Part shown: piece by piece, positions 9,769 through 20,289 of the stretch
Numbering within the stretch: the stretch's first letter is position 1
How the letters are laid out: each line of letters begins with the position of its first letter
Assembly: GCA_027297435.1 (NCBI GenBank)
Contig: JAPUIA010000087.1
Location: forward strand, 1 to 64,000
Direction: 5' to 3'
DNA from: Gammaproteobacteria bacterium
GTDB lineage: Bacteria > Pseudomonadota > Gammaproteobacteria > Pseudomonadales > Azotimanducaceae
DNA: 64,000 nt
Position numbers and translations under genes: made by a program
Notes under the pieces: model-generated
What the model saw: only the letters and a program-made list of their open reading frames with translations
The model's database searches: none
Told to the model about the DNA's origin: nothing

Positions 9769-9811
9769 CTAGCGCCCGGTGGCCATGCACCGGTATTTTG
9801 ACAGGCGCTAG
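9769..9811. repeat. Nested inverted repeat between dnaA and dnaN
   Basis: The outer arms CTAGCGCC (9769-9776) and GGCGCTAG (9804-9811) are perfectly complementary. Nested inner arms CCGGTG (9776-9781) and CACCGG (9788-9793) enclose a 6-base loop. The structure ends 22 bases before dnaN. No T-run follows, so it may be an attenuator-like mRNA structure or a protein site. Confidence 0.5.
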
Positions 9812-9832
9812 CCAAGACACGAGAGGCAAAAC

Positions 9833-10939
9833 ATGAAATTCGTTACTGATCGCGAAACGTTGCTCCGCCCGCTGCAACTTGTGACAGGAGTGGTGGAGCG
9901 GCGTCAAACCCTTCCTGTGTTGGCTAATTTGTTAGTTAAGGCGACGTCCGATGGCCGGTTGTCGGTGACCGGCACCGATCTCGAAGTGGAGTTGGTGGCC
10001 GAGGTTGTCGGGCTTGCAGTGGAACAGGAAGGCGAAGCCACGATACCGGCACGCAAGTTAAATGACATTTGGCGTTCGCTTCCTGAGGGTGCGGAGGTTA
10101 GCGTGCATGTGGAAGGTGACCGAGCGATCGTTCGGTCTGGCCGAAGCCGATTTTCTTTGGCGACGTTGCCCGCGGGCGAGTTCCCCAGAATCGATAGCGG
10201 ACCCGGCGACGTGGAGATTCGGCTCGGCAAGGATGATGTGCGTAAGCTCCTGGACAAGGTGAGCTTCTCGATGGCTCAGCAGGATGTCCGCTACTTCTTG
10301 AACGGAATGTTGCTGGAGGTGACCGAGGCTCATACTCGCGCCGTGGCCACGGATGGACATCGGTTGGCGATGAGTACCATCGGCAAGGGCGTGAACGGGG
10401 TCGATCGCGTCCAAGCCATCGTGCCCCGCAAGGGAGTGTTGGAGCTGAGTCGTCTGTTGGATGGCGACGATGATGAGATGACCCTTTCGATCAGCGACAA
10501 TCACCTGCGAGCGACCCTCGGCATGTACAGGCTCACGACCAAGCTGGTCGACGGTAAGTTTCCGGACTACGAAAAGGTCATTCCAAGGGATGCGTCGCGA
10601 ACCATCATCGGCGATAGAAACACCTTGAGACAGGCGTTTCATAGAGCCTCGATACTCTCGAACGAGAAATATCGCGGCGTGCGCGTGTTGGTGGAGGGTG
10701 AGCAAATGACCATCCAGGCGAACAATCCGGAGCAGGAAGAGGCGGAGGAGATCGTCTCGGTCCAATATGATGGCGAGGCGCTGGAGATCGGCTTCAATGT
10801 GAGCTACCTGCAGGATGTTCTTAGCGTTTTGTCTTCCGACAACGTCAAGCTGAGCGTGTCGGATGCGAATAGCAGCACGCTCATCGAATCCCCCGAAGAC
10901 GACGAGGCCCTATATGTAGTCATGCCCATGCGCCTGTAA
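9833..10939 (+). CDS. dnaN: DNA polymerase III beta sliding clamp
   Basis: Ring-shaped processivity clamp. The 368-aa protein begins MKFVTDRETLLRPLQLVTGV and ends with YVVMPMRL, as the family does, with the three repeated clamp domains spanning the length. It lies between dnaA and recF in the standard order. The polymerase II encoded in this window ends in QLGLF, a clamp-binding motif that would dock on this protein. Confidence 0.97.
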   Translation: MKFVTDRETLLRPLQLVTGVVERRQTLPVLANLLVKATSDGRLSVTGTDLEVELVAEVVGLAVEQEGEATIPARKLNDIWRSLPEGAEVSVHVEGDRAIVRSGRSRFSLATLPAGEFPRIDSGPGDVEIRLGKDDVRKLLDKVSFSMAQQDVRYFLNGMLLEVTEAHTRAVATDGHRLAMSTIGKGVNGVDRVQAIVPRKGVLELSRLLDGDDDEMTLSISDNHLRATLGMYRLTTKLVDGKFPDYEKVIPRDASRTIIGDRNTLRQAFHRASILSNEKYRGVRVLVEGEQMTIQANNPEQEEAEEIVSVQYDGEALEIGFNVSYLQDVLSVLSSDNVKLSVSDANSSTLIESPEDDEALYVVMPMRL

Positions 10940-10952
10940 TTGCGGGGCAGGT

Positions 10953-12050
10953 GTGGCTATTCGCCGCTTGGAGATTGCTGACCTGCGCAATCTCTCGTCC
11001 GTCGCTCTCGACCTAGACCCACAGTTCAACTACCTCCACGGACCCAATGGCGCGGGCAAAACCGCGGTGCTCGAAGCGATACATATGTTGGCTCGGGGCC
11101 GCTCTTTTCGGGGCGGTCAAGTCAGCGCGCTGATTCGTCATGCGGCGGAGATGCTGGTGGTTCGGGCCGTCTTGCAAGAGAGCCGCACGGTCGTCGTCGC
11201 CAAAACCCGGGCCGGTAGCACCGAATTGCGCATCGACGGGGAAACGTGTAGGCGGTTGTCCGATGCGGCGTCGCTGTTGCCGATTCAACTCATCCTGCCG
11301 ACGGTGGGCGACTTGGTGTTCGGTAGTCCCGGGGAGCGGAGGCGCTTTCTCGATTGGGGCGTGTTTCACGTGAAACATGCGTATCTCGCCGAATTGCGGG
11401 CGTATCTGACGTTGCTCAAACAGCGCAACGCGTTGTTGAAGGCAATCGGGGCCGGTGATAGCGATGCGAGCTTGCTCGATAGTTGGAACGAACCCTTCGT
11501 AACGAAGGCCGAAATCGTGTCCCAATATCGGCAACAGTACGTTGACGAGCTTGCCCCATACTTCGCGGAGGCGCTCGGGCTGCTGGAGCCCGAACTGGAC
11601 GTGCAGATCGGCTACCGGCGCGGCTGGGGAGAGCAGGCACTCGATAAAGTACTGGGAGAAACGCTACCGAAAGAGGTAAAATTCGGGGTTAGCAGATCAG
11701 GCCCCCATCGAGCTGATTTATCTTTGAGCATTCCCAGCGGCAACGCCAGCGTCACGCTGTCCCGAGGCCAAGGCAAGCTGCTCGCCATCGGCCTCATACT
11801 GGCCCAGGCGCGTTTGCTCTATGAGACGTCGAGTCAGCGCGGAATTTTTTTGATCGATGACCTTGGTGCCGAAATCGACCGCGCTCACGGCGCGCGAATG
11901 TTGGCCCTGCTTCGTGATAGCCAGTCCCAGGTGATCGCCACGTCGACCTTGGAGCCTGCGCATTTCGGTGATGCGCTCGACCGCGGCAGTCTCAAGGTGT
12001 TCCACGTGGAACATGGAACCGTAATCGGATCGCCACAAACGTCGCTATGA
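10953..12050 (+). CDS. recF: DNA replication and repair protein RecF
   Basis: SMC-like ATPase that helps load RecA at gaps. The 365-aa protein has Walker A GPNGAGKT near residue 30, the SRGQGKLLAIGL signature motif and a Walker B region IFLIDDLGAEID. It starts at GTG 10953, 13 bases after dnaN. Two palindromic parS-like sequences lie within the coding region (see separate entries), in the segments DWGVFHVKH and KVFHVEHG. Confidence 0.96.
   Translation: MAIRRLEIADLRNLSSVALDLDPQFNYLHGPNGAGKTAVLEAIHMLARGRSFRGGQVSALIRHAAEMLVVRAVLQESRTVVVAKTRAGSTELRIDGETCRRLSDAASLLPIQLILPTVGDLVFGSPGERRRFLDWGVFHVKHAYLAELRAYLTLLKQRNALLKAIGAGDSDASLLDSWNEPFVTKAEIVSQYRQQYVDELAPYFAEALGLLEPELDVQIGYRRGWGEQALDKVLGETLPKEVKFGVSRSGPHRADLSLSIPSGNASVTLSRGQGKLLAIGLILAQARLLYETSSQRGIFLIDDLGAEIDRAHGARMLALLRDSQSQVIATSTLEPAHFGDALDRGSLKVFHVEHGTVIGSPQTSL
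11362..11377. promoter_or_regulatory. parS site (perfect consensus) inside recF
   Basis: The 16-base palindrome TGTTTCACGTGAAACA matches the published parS consensus TGTTNCACGTGAAACA. It lies about 3.2 kb from the origin, and the window also encodes ParA and ParB. It is read in recF as part of V-F-H-V-K-H. Binding is inferred from sequence only. Confidence 0.9.
11998..12013. promoter_or_regulatory. Second parS-type palindrome at the recF 3' end
   Basis: TGTTCCACGTGGAACA is a perfect 16-base palindrome differing from the first site by one symmetric base pair. This form is close to parS variants known in pseudomonads. It lies about 620 bases after the first site and is also read as V-F-H-V-E-H in recF. 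Confidence 0.85.
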
Positions 12051-14492
<2,442 letters not shown>

Positions 14493-14498
14493 CCTTGA

Positions 14499-14574
14499 GC
14501 CTCGACGTGTCTTGCGGCGCGACGTGTTAGCCTCGCGCCTCGGCGTTTCTTGCACCGCGACGTGTTAACCTCGC
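14499..14574. repeat. 38-bp tandem duplication spanning the convergent gyrB/acyltransferase 3' ends
   Basis: Two adjacent 38-base units (14499-14536 and 14537-14574) share the pattern GCCTCGnCGTnTCTTGC..CGCGACGTGTTA.CCTCGC with only a few substitutions. The start of a third unit (GCCT) follows. The second unit and part of the first encode the last residues of the minus-strand acyltransferase. Because 38 is not a multiple of 3, the reading frame changes between units, and the stop of that gene falls inside the first unit. Confidence 0.75.
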
Positions 14575-15309
14575 GCCTTCGACCTCAGCCTCGAGTTCAG
14601 CGATAAGACCCGCCATCACTTGCCGAGTTTCCTCGTTGATGGCTTTCGAACTCTTGCCCGCGGTGCTGATGGGTGGTGCTATGCGTAACGTTACGCAGCC
14701 TGGTGTCTTCTTGAATGCGTGGGCGGGCCAGAAACGCGCGGCGTCATGAGCCACTACCAACACCGGTTGCTCGGTAGCCGCGGCGAGCGCAGCACCCCCG
14801 GCCTGAAACTTGCCCAATTCGCCTCGTGGCATGCGCGTGCCCTCTGGAAACAACAAGACCCAGATCCCCGCTTCCAAGCGTGACCGGCCGAGCTCGATGA
14901 ATTTCGTCAAGGCCGCACGAGGCGAGCCCCGATCGATGGCGATGGGTTTGGTCAGGGCAAACGCCCAGCCAAAAAAAGGTATCCACAACAACTCGCGTTT
15001 GATGAGGGTTGCTTGTGGGTAGAATAATGATTGCAGGAACAACGTTTCCCAGGAACTTTCGTGTCGCGAGAAGACGATGCAGGGCACCTCGGGAATGTTT
15101 TCCAGCCCTCGAACCTCGGCTCGAATACCACAGGTAAGTCGCAACCAACCCAGCACCACGCGCGTCCAGAATCCGATGATGAAGGCAAACCGCATTCGAT
15201 ACGGTAGTGCCCACGCAAACAAGATCGAGAATGAGCCCCAAACGATGGTGGCGACCGAGTAGCCGAGATAGAACAGTAGCGCACGAACACCAGAGATCAT
15301 GAGGTCCAA
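14527..15309 (-). CDS. 1-acyl-sn-glycerol-3-phosphate acyltransferase (PlsC family)
   Basis: Membrane-associated acyltransferase of phospholipid synthesis. The 260-aa protein has an N-terminal membrane region (residues about 5-45), the catalytic block SRHESSWE (HX4E, the form seen in many relatives of this locus, rather than HX4D) and the glycerophosphate-binding FPEGTRMPRG. The C-terminus GARLTRRGARNAEARG is encoded by the 38-bp tandem repeat and is probably a recent extension. It lies 6 bases after gmhB, so it is likely co-transcribed. Confidence 0.9.
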   Translation of the reverse strand: MDLMISGVRALLFYLGYSVATIVWGSFSILFAWALPYRMRFAFIIGFWTRVVLGWLRLTCGIRAEVRGLENIPEVPCIVFSRHESSWETLFLQSLFYPQATLIKRELLWIPFFGWAFALTKPIAIDRGSPRAALTKFIELGRSRLEAGIWVLLFPEGTRMPRGELGKFQAGGAALAAATEQPVLVVAHDAARFWPAHAFKKTPGCVTLRIAPPISTAGKSSKAINEETRQVMAGLIAELEAEVEGARLTRRGARNAEARG

Positions 15310-15315
15310 AGCACG

Positions 15316-15873
15316 CTAAGGGCTCTCGAGAAGCGCTGTGGCGCAGGCGGCGAGATCATCGTAGACCGAAACGTTGGTCAAGCTCTCGACTTGGGCGTTT
15401 TCCACCGCGCGACCGTTGCCGGTCCGTACCAAAATGGGTGCGCATCCCGCGTTCAATGCGGCTTGCACGTCACGCAGCGAATCACCGATGAAGCAGGTCT
15501 GGTGACCCGTCACGTCGGCTGCCTGCATGGCCGAGATCAGTAGGCCGGGTTCTGGTTTGCGGCAGTCGCAACCATCGTCGGGGTGGTGAGGGCAGTGGTA
15601 TATGGGTATCGCTTCGGCACCGGCACGTTGCAACGTCGTCTGCAGGGTGACGTGAATGGCAGCCAATGCATCCCGCGTCAAAAACCCCCGACCAATACCC
15701 GCTTGGTTTGTGCACACAGCGACCTGGAAGCGCGCCTGTAGACGCCGCACTGCATCCATGGACCCGGGTATGGGGAGCCACTGGTCGGCGGAGGTAATGT
15801 AGTTCTCAGAGTCGTGATTGATGACGCCGTCACGATCGAGGAGTACCAGGCGGATTTTTTGAGATATGGACAT
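15316..15873 (-). CDS. gmhB: D-glycero-beta-D-manno-heptose-1,7-bisphosphate 7-phosphatase
   Basis: HAD-family phosphatase of ADP-heptose synthesis for lipopolysaccharide core. Motif I is LLDRDGVIN and motif II lies in CTNQAGIGRG. The zinc-binding loop is CPHHPDDGCDCRKPEPG, and motif IV is FIGDSLRD. The ATG at 15873 gives 185 aa, the usual length. The frame continues further upstream, but that part is antisense to tag. It is divergent from tag. Confidence 0.93.
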   Translation of the reverse strand: MSISQKIRLVLLDRDGVINHDSENYITSADQWLPIPGSMDAVRRLQARFQVAVCTNQAGIGRGFLTRDALAAIHVTLQTTLQRAGAEAIPIYHCPHHPDDGCDCRKPEPGLLISAMQAADVTGHQTCFIGDSLRDVQAALNAGCAPILVRTGNGRAVENAQVESLTNVSVYDDLAACATALLESP

Positions 15874-15942
15874 AGACTCAATTACAATCGCGGCGAATCG
15901 ACGTGTGCTAGGCGCGCGCGGAACATAAGGCATCTGAAAGCT

Positions 15943-16515
15943 ATGGTCAAAACCCGTCGTTGCGATTGGTGCGGGACCGATCCTTTGATCATTCGCTATC
16001 ACGATGAAGAGTGGGGCGTACCGGAGCATGATTCGATCGCATTGTTCGAACGGTTGATCCTTGAGGGTATGCAGGCAGGGCTTGCCTGGATAACCGTGCT
16101 TCGGAAACGCGAGCGCATGCGTGAGACGTTTCTTGGTTTCGACCCGGTGCGCCTGGCAGCCACCGATGAACAACACGTCGGTCAGTGGCTGGAGGATCCC
16201 GGCATCATCCGCCACCGCGGTAAGCTCGAAGCGATGGTCGCCAATGCACGCGCCATGCTCGAGATGCCGGACTCGCTTGACGAATTTCTTTGGTCTTTTG
16301 TGGGCGCTACGCCTCGACAGAACCATTGGCAGGCGCAGAAAGAGATACCTGCAAAAACTGCAACATCCGCCTCGATGGCCAAGGCGTTGAAACGGCTGGG
16401 TTTCCGTTTCGTCGGACCGACGACCTGTTATGCCTTCATGCAGAGTGCTGGGTTGGTCAACGATCACTTGGTTGCCTGTCCGGCTCACAAGATCTGTGCT
16501 GATCTTGCTCTGTGA
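15943..16515 (+). CDS. tag: DNA-3-methyladenine glycosylase I
   Basis: Base-excision repair glycosylase removing 3-methyladenine. The protein has the zinc-binding N-terminal RCDWCGTD, YHDEEWGVP, the substrate segment GMQAGLAWITVLRKRE, and the C-terminal His/Cys pair in NDHLVACPAHKIC. The ATG at 15943 gives 190 aa, close to the E. coli enzyme. Its stop codon overlaps the start of the next gene (TGATG). Confidence 0.95.
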   Translation: MVKTRRCDWCGTDPLIIRYHDEEWGVPEHDSIALFERLILEGMQAGLAWITVLRKRERMRETFLGFDPVRLAATDEQHVGQWLEDPGIIRHRGKLEAMVANARAMLEMPDSLDEFLWSFVGATPRQNHWQAQKEIPAKTATSASMAKALKRLGFRFVGPTTCYAFMQSAGLVNDHLVACPAHKICADLAL

Positions 16516-17405
16516 TGGAAAGGCTCGCCGCCTTCGCGTTGAGGATCACGACAAGGATGTTCAGCTTTTTGTCAGTTGCTGCAGGACGCCGCGTGGCGAA
16601 GCTGTTGGTTGCCGTCGTGCGCCGATTCGGTAGCGAGTCGGAGCGGATTACAAAGATCAATCTGAAGCGATGTTTCTCCGAATTGGACGACGCGGCGCTC
16701 GAGAGGCTCAGCCGCGCCAGCTTGCATCACACATTGTGCATCATGATCGAGAACGGCATGTTGACCCACTGGTCCGAACGGCGCATTCGTGAGGCCATCG
16801 TCTCGGAGGAGGGCAAGGGTCTCATCGAGGCACAACTTGCGAAACCTCGCGGCGTATTGGTGTTGCTGCCGCATTTCGGCAATTGGGAGGTGATCGGCTG
16901 CGCGCTGGGAGATCTGGGTTTCGTCGGGTTGTACGACCCACCCCGGATCGCCAGCCTCGATGCGCTGATACGGCGCAGTCGTGAGCGTTTCGGTGGCACG
17001 CTGGTGCCGGTCGATCGCAACGGGTTGCGCAGCGTATATAAAACCTTGAAGAACCATGGCCTGGTCTGCCTGTTGCCGGACCAGGTGCCTGAACAAAACG
17101 CCGGCGTTTATGCCCCGTTCTTTGGTCAACCCGCGCTCACGATGACCTTGGTGCATCGTCTGATACGACAATCTCAACCGTTCGTTGTGCTGGGTGGCGT
17201 ACGGCGCGTAACGGGCGGTTTTGCGATCCAATACGTGCCGCTTGGCGATGCGCTTTATGGAGCGGATGCAGAGAAAAGTGCGGCAGCGCTGAATCGCGCG
17301 ATCGAGCAGTTGGTGCGCACGGACCCTGCCCAGTATCAGTGGGAGTACAAGCGATTCAAGAAGCAGCCCGAGGGCCATGCCAACGTCTACCCCAAGGCCC
17401 CCTAA
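16515..17405 (+). CDS. Lysophospholipid/lipid A acyltransferase family protein (LpxL/HtrB-like)
   Basis: Inner-membrane acyltransferase, probably acting in lipid A or related lipid acylation. The 296-aa protein has an N-terminal hydrophobic segment, the catalytic LLPHFGNWEVIG (HX4E) and the conserved LLPDQVPEQNAGVYAPFFG block. The position after tag and before the trk genes is known from pseudomonads. Which acyl position it modifies cannot be told. Its stop codon overlaps the convergent trkH stop. Confidence 0.88.
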   Translation: MERLAAFALRITTRMFSFLSVAAGRRVAKLLVAVVRRFGSESERITKINLKRCFSELDDAALERLSRASLHHTLCIMIENGMLTHWSERRIREAIVSEEGKGLIEAQLAKPRGVLVLLPHFGNWEVIGCALGDLGFVGLYDPPRIASLDALIRRSRERFGGTLVPVDRNGLRSVYKTLKNHGLVCLLPDQVPEQNAGVYAPFFGQPALTMTLVHRLIRQSQPFVVLGGVRRVTGGFAIQYVPLGDALYGADAEKSAAALNRAIEQLVRTDPAQYQWEYKRFKKQPEGHANVYPKAP

Positions 17406-18847
17406 CGTCTCCAGAAAGCCGGGGTCAGTAAAACCAGCACGGTAAATATCTCCAGACGGCCCAGCAACATGGCAAACATCAACAGCCACTTCACGGCGTC
17501 TGGCAGTGCCTGATAATTTAAGGCCACCTCGCCGAGTCCGGGGCCGAGGTTGCTCAGGCAGGCGCCAACAGCGGAGAATGCGGTCGTGAAGTCTAAATCC
17601 GACAGCGCCATGACGAGGCAGACCATCGTCACGAAGATGATGACGTAGGCCGAGAAGAAGCTCCACACGGCTTCCACGACTCGATCGGGCACCTTCTGTT
17701 TCCCGAGTTTGACCGAAAACACCCCGTTGGGATGTATGAGGCGTCTGATCTCGCGCAAGCCCTGCAGGTAGATCAAAAGCACGCGAACCATCTTGATACC
17801 GCCAGCGGTCGATCCCGCACAGCCGCCAGCGAATGCGGCGAACAACAACAACACCGGCGCGACTGATGGCCAAAGACTGAAGTTGGAGGTCGTAAAGCCT
17901 GTCGTTGTCGCAATCGATACGGCTTGGAAGATGCCATCGCGCAAGGGAGTATCGATGGTATCCGGATGCTGGGCCAAGATGCCGGAGACGATGGCAGAAA
18001 CGCCAATCAGCACGAAAACGTAGAGGCGTACTTCCATGTCTTGCAGATAGTAAACGGGGTTTTTGCGGTTCCACGCCACGAAGTGCAAGCCGAAATTGAT
18101 GCCTGAGAAGATCATGAACACGATGGCGACGGCTTCGATGCCGGGGTTGGCGAAGTGGCCGATACTGGCATCGTGCGTCGAGAATCCGCCGATGGCGACC
18201 GTCGAGAAGCTGTGGCAGATGGCGTCGAACACGCTCATGCCGGCCGCCCAGTAGGAGGTCGCGCACATCACGGTGATGCCAAGGTATAGGTACCATAAGG
18301 CTTTCGCCGTCTCGGTGATGCGTGGCGTCAGCTTGGTGTCTTTGACCGGTCCGGGAGATTCGGCGCGATAGAGCTGCATTCCGCCGATGCCGAGCATCGG
18401 TAGTATCGCGACCGCCAAAACGATGATGCCCATCCCGCCAAACCACTGCAGCAGCTGCCGGTAGAACAAGATGGATTTCGGCAGCTCATCCAATCCGGTG
18501 ATGACGGTTGCGCCGGTGGTGGTCAAACCAGACAACGATTCAAACGCAGCGTCGGTGAAGCTCAAGCTCGTACTCTCGGCCAAGTAGATGGGAATGGCGC
18601 CGAATAACCCCAGGCTCACGTAGAACAGCGCCGTGATCAGGAAGCCATCGCGGGCCCGGAGTTCGCGATCGCTACGCATGGGCAGCCACAACAGCAAACC
18701 GGCAACCAAGGTGACGCCGAAGGCCATCGCAAAGGTTGGGATCGTCGCTTCGGCATAGATCCAGGCAACGATCACGGGCACCAACAACGCGAGACTAAAC
18801 AGGGTCAGCAGGATGCCGGTGACGCGCAGAATGACGGAAAGGTGCAT
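17402..18847 (-). CDS. trkH: Potassium uptake channel subunit TrkH
   Basis: Integral membrane K+ translocating subunit of the Trk system. The 481-aa protein has the four pore-loop regions with selectivity glycines (TTTGATV, TVAIGGFST, TTTGFTT, LGPGLGEV) and about ten membrane segments. The start at ATG 18847 gives the family N-terminus. It lies 13 bases after trkA, its regulatory subunit, in the same direction. Confidence 0.95.
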   Translation of the reverse strand: MHLSVILRVTGILLTLFSLALLVPVIVAWIYAEATIPTFAMAFGVTLVAGLLLWLPMRSDRELRARDGFLITALFYVSLGLFGAIPIYLAESTSLSFTDAAFESLSGLTTTGATVITGLDELPKSILFYRQLLQWFGGMGIIVLAVAILPMLGIGGMQLYRAESPGPVKDTKLTPRITETAKALWYLYLGITVMCATSYWAAGMSVFDAICHSFSTVAIGGFSTHDASIGHFANPGIEAVAIVFMIFSGINFGLHFVAWNRKNPVYYLQDMEVRLYVFVLIGVSAIVSGILAQHPDTIDTPLRDGIFQAVSIATTTGFTTSNFSLWPSVAPVLLLFAAFAGGCAGSTAGGIKMVRVLLIYLQGLREIRRLIHPNGVFSVKLGKQKVPDRVVEAVWSFFSAYVIIFVTMVCLVMALSDLDFTTAFSAVGACLSNLGPGLGEVALNYQALPDAVKWLLMFAMLLGRLEIFTVLVLLTPAFWRR

Positions 18848-18860
18848 GAGCAAGCCGGCG

Positions 18861-20234
18861 CTAGAAGAAGGAGAGGCCCACTTGGAACAAGCGTTCGACC
18901 TGCGGAATGTATTTCTTGTCGGTGAGAAACAAAATGACATGGTCCTCTGATTGCACGACTACGTCGCTGTAGGTGACCAATACCTCATTGCCGCGCACGA
19001 TCGCGCCGATCGTGGTGCCAGGTGGTAGATCGATCTCCTTCACGTATTTGCCGACGACCTTGGAATTCTTGGCATCGCCGTGGGCGATGGCCTCAATGGC
19101 TTCGGCCGCACCGCGTCGTAGGCTGTGGGCGCGAGCCACGTCGGCGCGCCGGACGTACTTCAAGACCTCGGACGTCGTCGTATGCTGCGGCGAGATGGCG
19201 ATGTCGATGTCGCCCCCCTGCACCAAATCGACGTAGGCTGGCTTACCGATCAAGGTCATGACCTGCCGCACACCGAGGCGCTTGGCCATCAACGATGACA
19301 TGATGTTGACCTCGTCGTCGTTGGTCACCGCACAGAACGCATCGACCTGTTCGATATTCTCTTCGAGCAGAAGATCTTGGTCGGTGGCATCGCCCTGCAG
19401 CACCACGGTGTTGTGCAGCGATTCTGCAAGGTGTTCGCAGCGTGAGCGGTTGCGCTCGATGAGCTTCACCGAAAAATAGGGCTCTATCGCGCTCGCCAAC
19501 CGCTCGCCGATGTGACCGCCACCGACGATCATGATCCGTTTGAAAGCGCGTTCGACCCGGGTGATCTCGCCCATCACGGCGTTGATGTGTTCCGCTGCAG
19601 CGATGAAGAACACCTCGTCGTCAGCCTCGATCGTCGTACCGCCAGTCGGGAGGATCGGACTGCCGCGGCGGAAGATGGCGGCGACCCGCGTGCTGACGTT
19701 GGGCAGCTGTTTTCTGACGTAGCGCAGTTCCTGACCGACCAGAGGGCTTCCCGCGTGGGCTCGCACGGCAACCAGTTGCACGCGTCCTTCGGCAAAATCC
19801 AGCACTTGCAATGCGCCGGGATGCTCTAACAGTCGGCGAATCTGCTCGGTGACGACCTGCTCGGGATTGATGAGCACGTCGATGGGGACGTGATCCTTGT
19901 CGAACAGATCTTCGCGGTCTAAATACGCGGCCGCGCGTACTCGGGCAATCTTCCTCGGCGTGTGAAAATGCGTATGCGATACTTGGCAAGCGATCATGTT
20001 CACCTCATCGCTTCCCGTCACGGCGATCAGCATATCCGCGTCTTCGATGCCCGCGCGACGCAAAACGTCCGGATGCGAAGCCCAACCGGCGATGGTCTGA
20101 ATGTCGAGCCGGTCTCTGAGCTCCGCCAAGCGTTCTTCATCGCGGTCTACGAGGGTGACGTCAAACGCTTCGCTGGCCAGGTGCTCGGCTAACGTTTCGC
20201 CCACTTGACCGCCGCCGAGAATCAGGATTTTCAA
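18861..20234 (-). CDS. trkA: Trk system regulatory subunit TrkA
   Basis: Cytoplasmic NAD(H)-binding subunit gating TrkH. It has two RCK modules: the first begins KILILGGGQVGETLA at the N-terminus, and the second has IMIVGGGHIGERLA near residue 235. Each is followed by a TrkA-C domain. The TTG at 20234 gives 457 aa, the normal length, and starts directly at the first Rossmann strand. There is no suitable ATG. Confidence 0.95.
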   Translation of the reverse strand: MKILILGGGQVGETLAEHLASEAFDVTLVDRDEERLAELRDRLDIQTIAGWASHPDVLRRAGIEDADMLIAVTGSDEVNMIACQVSHTHFHTPRKIARVRAAAYLDREDLFDKDHVPIDVLINPEQVVTEQIRRLLEHPGALQVLDFAEGRVQLVAVRAHAGSPLVGQELRYVRKQLPNVSTRVAAIFRRGSPILPTGGTTIEADDEVFFIAAAEHINAVMGEITRVERAFKRIMIVGGGHIGERLASAIEPYFSVKLIERNRSRCEHLAESLHNTVVLQGDATDQDLLLEENIEQVDAFCAVTNDDEVNIMSSLMAKRLGVRQVMTLIGKPAYVDLVQGGDIDIAISPQHTTTSEVLKYVRRADVARAHSLRRGAAEAIEAIAHGDAKNSKVVGKYVKEIDLPPGTTIGAIVRGNEVLVTYSDVVVQSEDHVILFLTDKKYIPQVERLFQVGLSFF

Positions 20235-20289
20235 GATTGTTGCTCTGGCGACGTGCGCGGTCTCTGGATCGGCGCCGGCTGCTCTTCGA

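Noticed and set aside
14527-15309. HX4E instead of HX4D in the PlsC-family active site as a sign of inactivation
   Set aside because: Glu at this position is common in homologues from this locus and in LpxL-type enzymes, so it is not evidence of lost activity.
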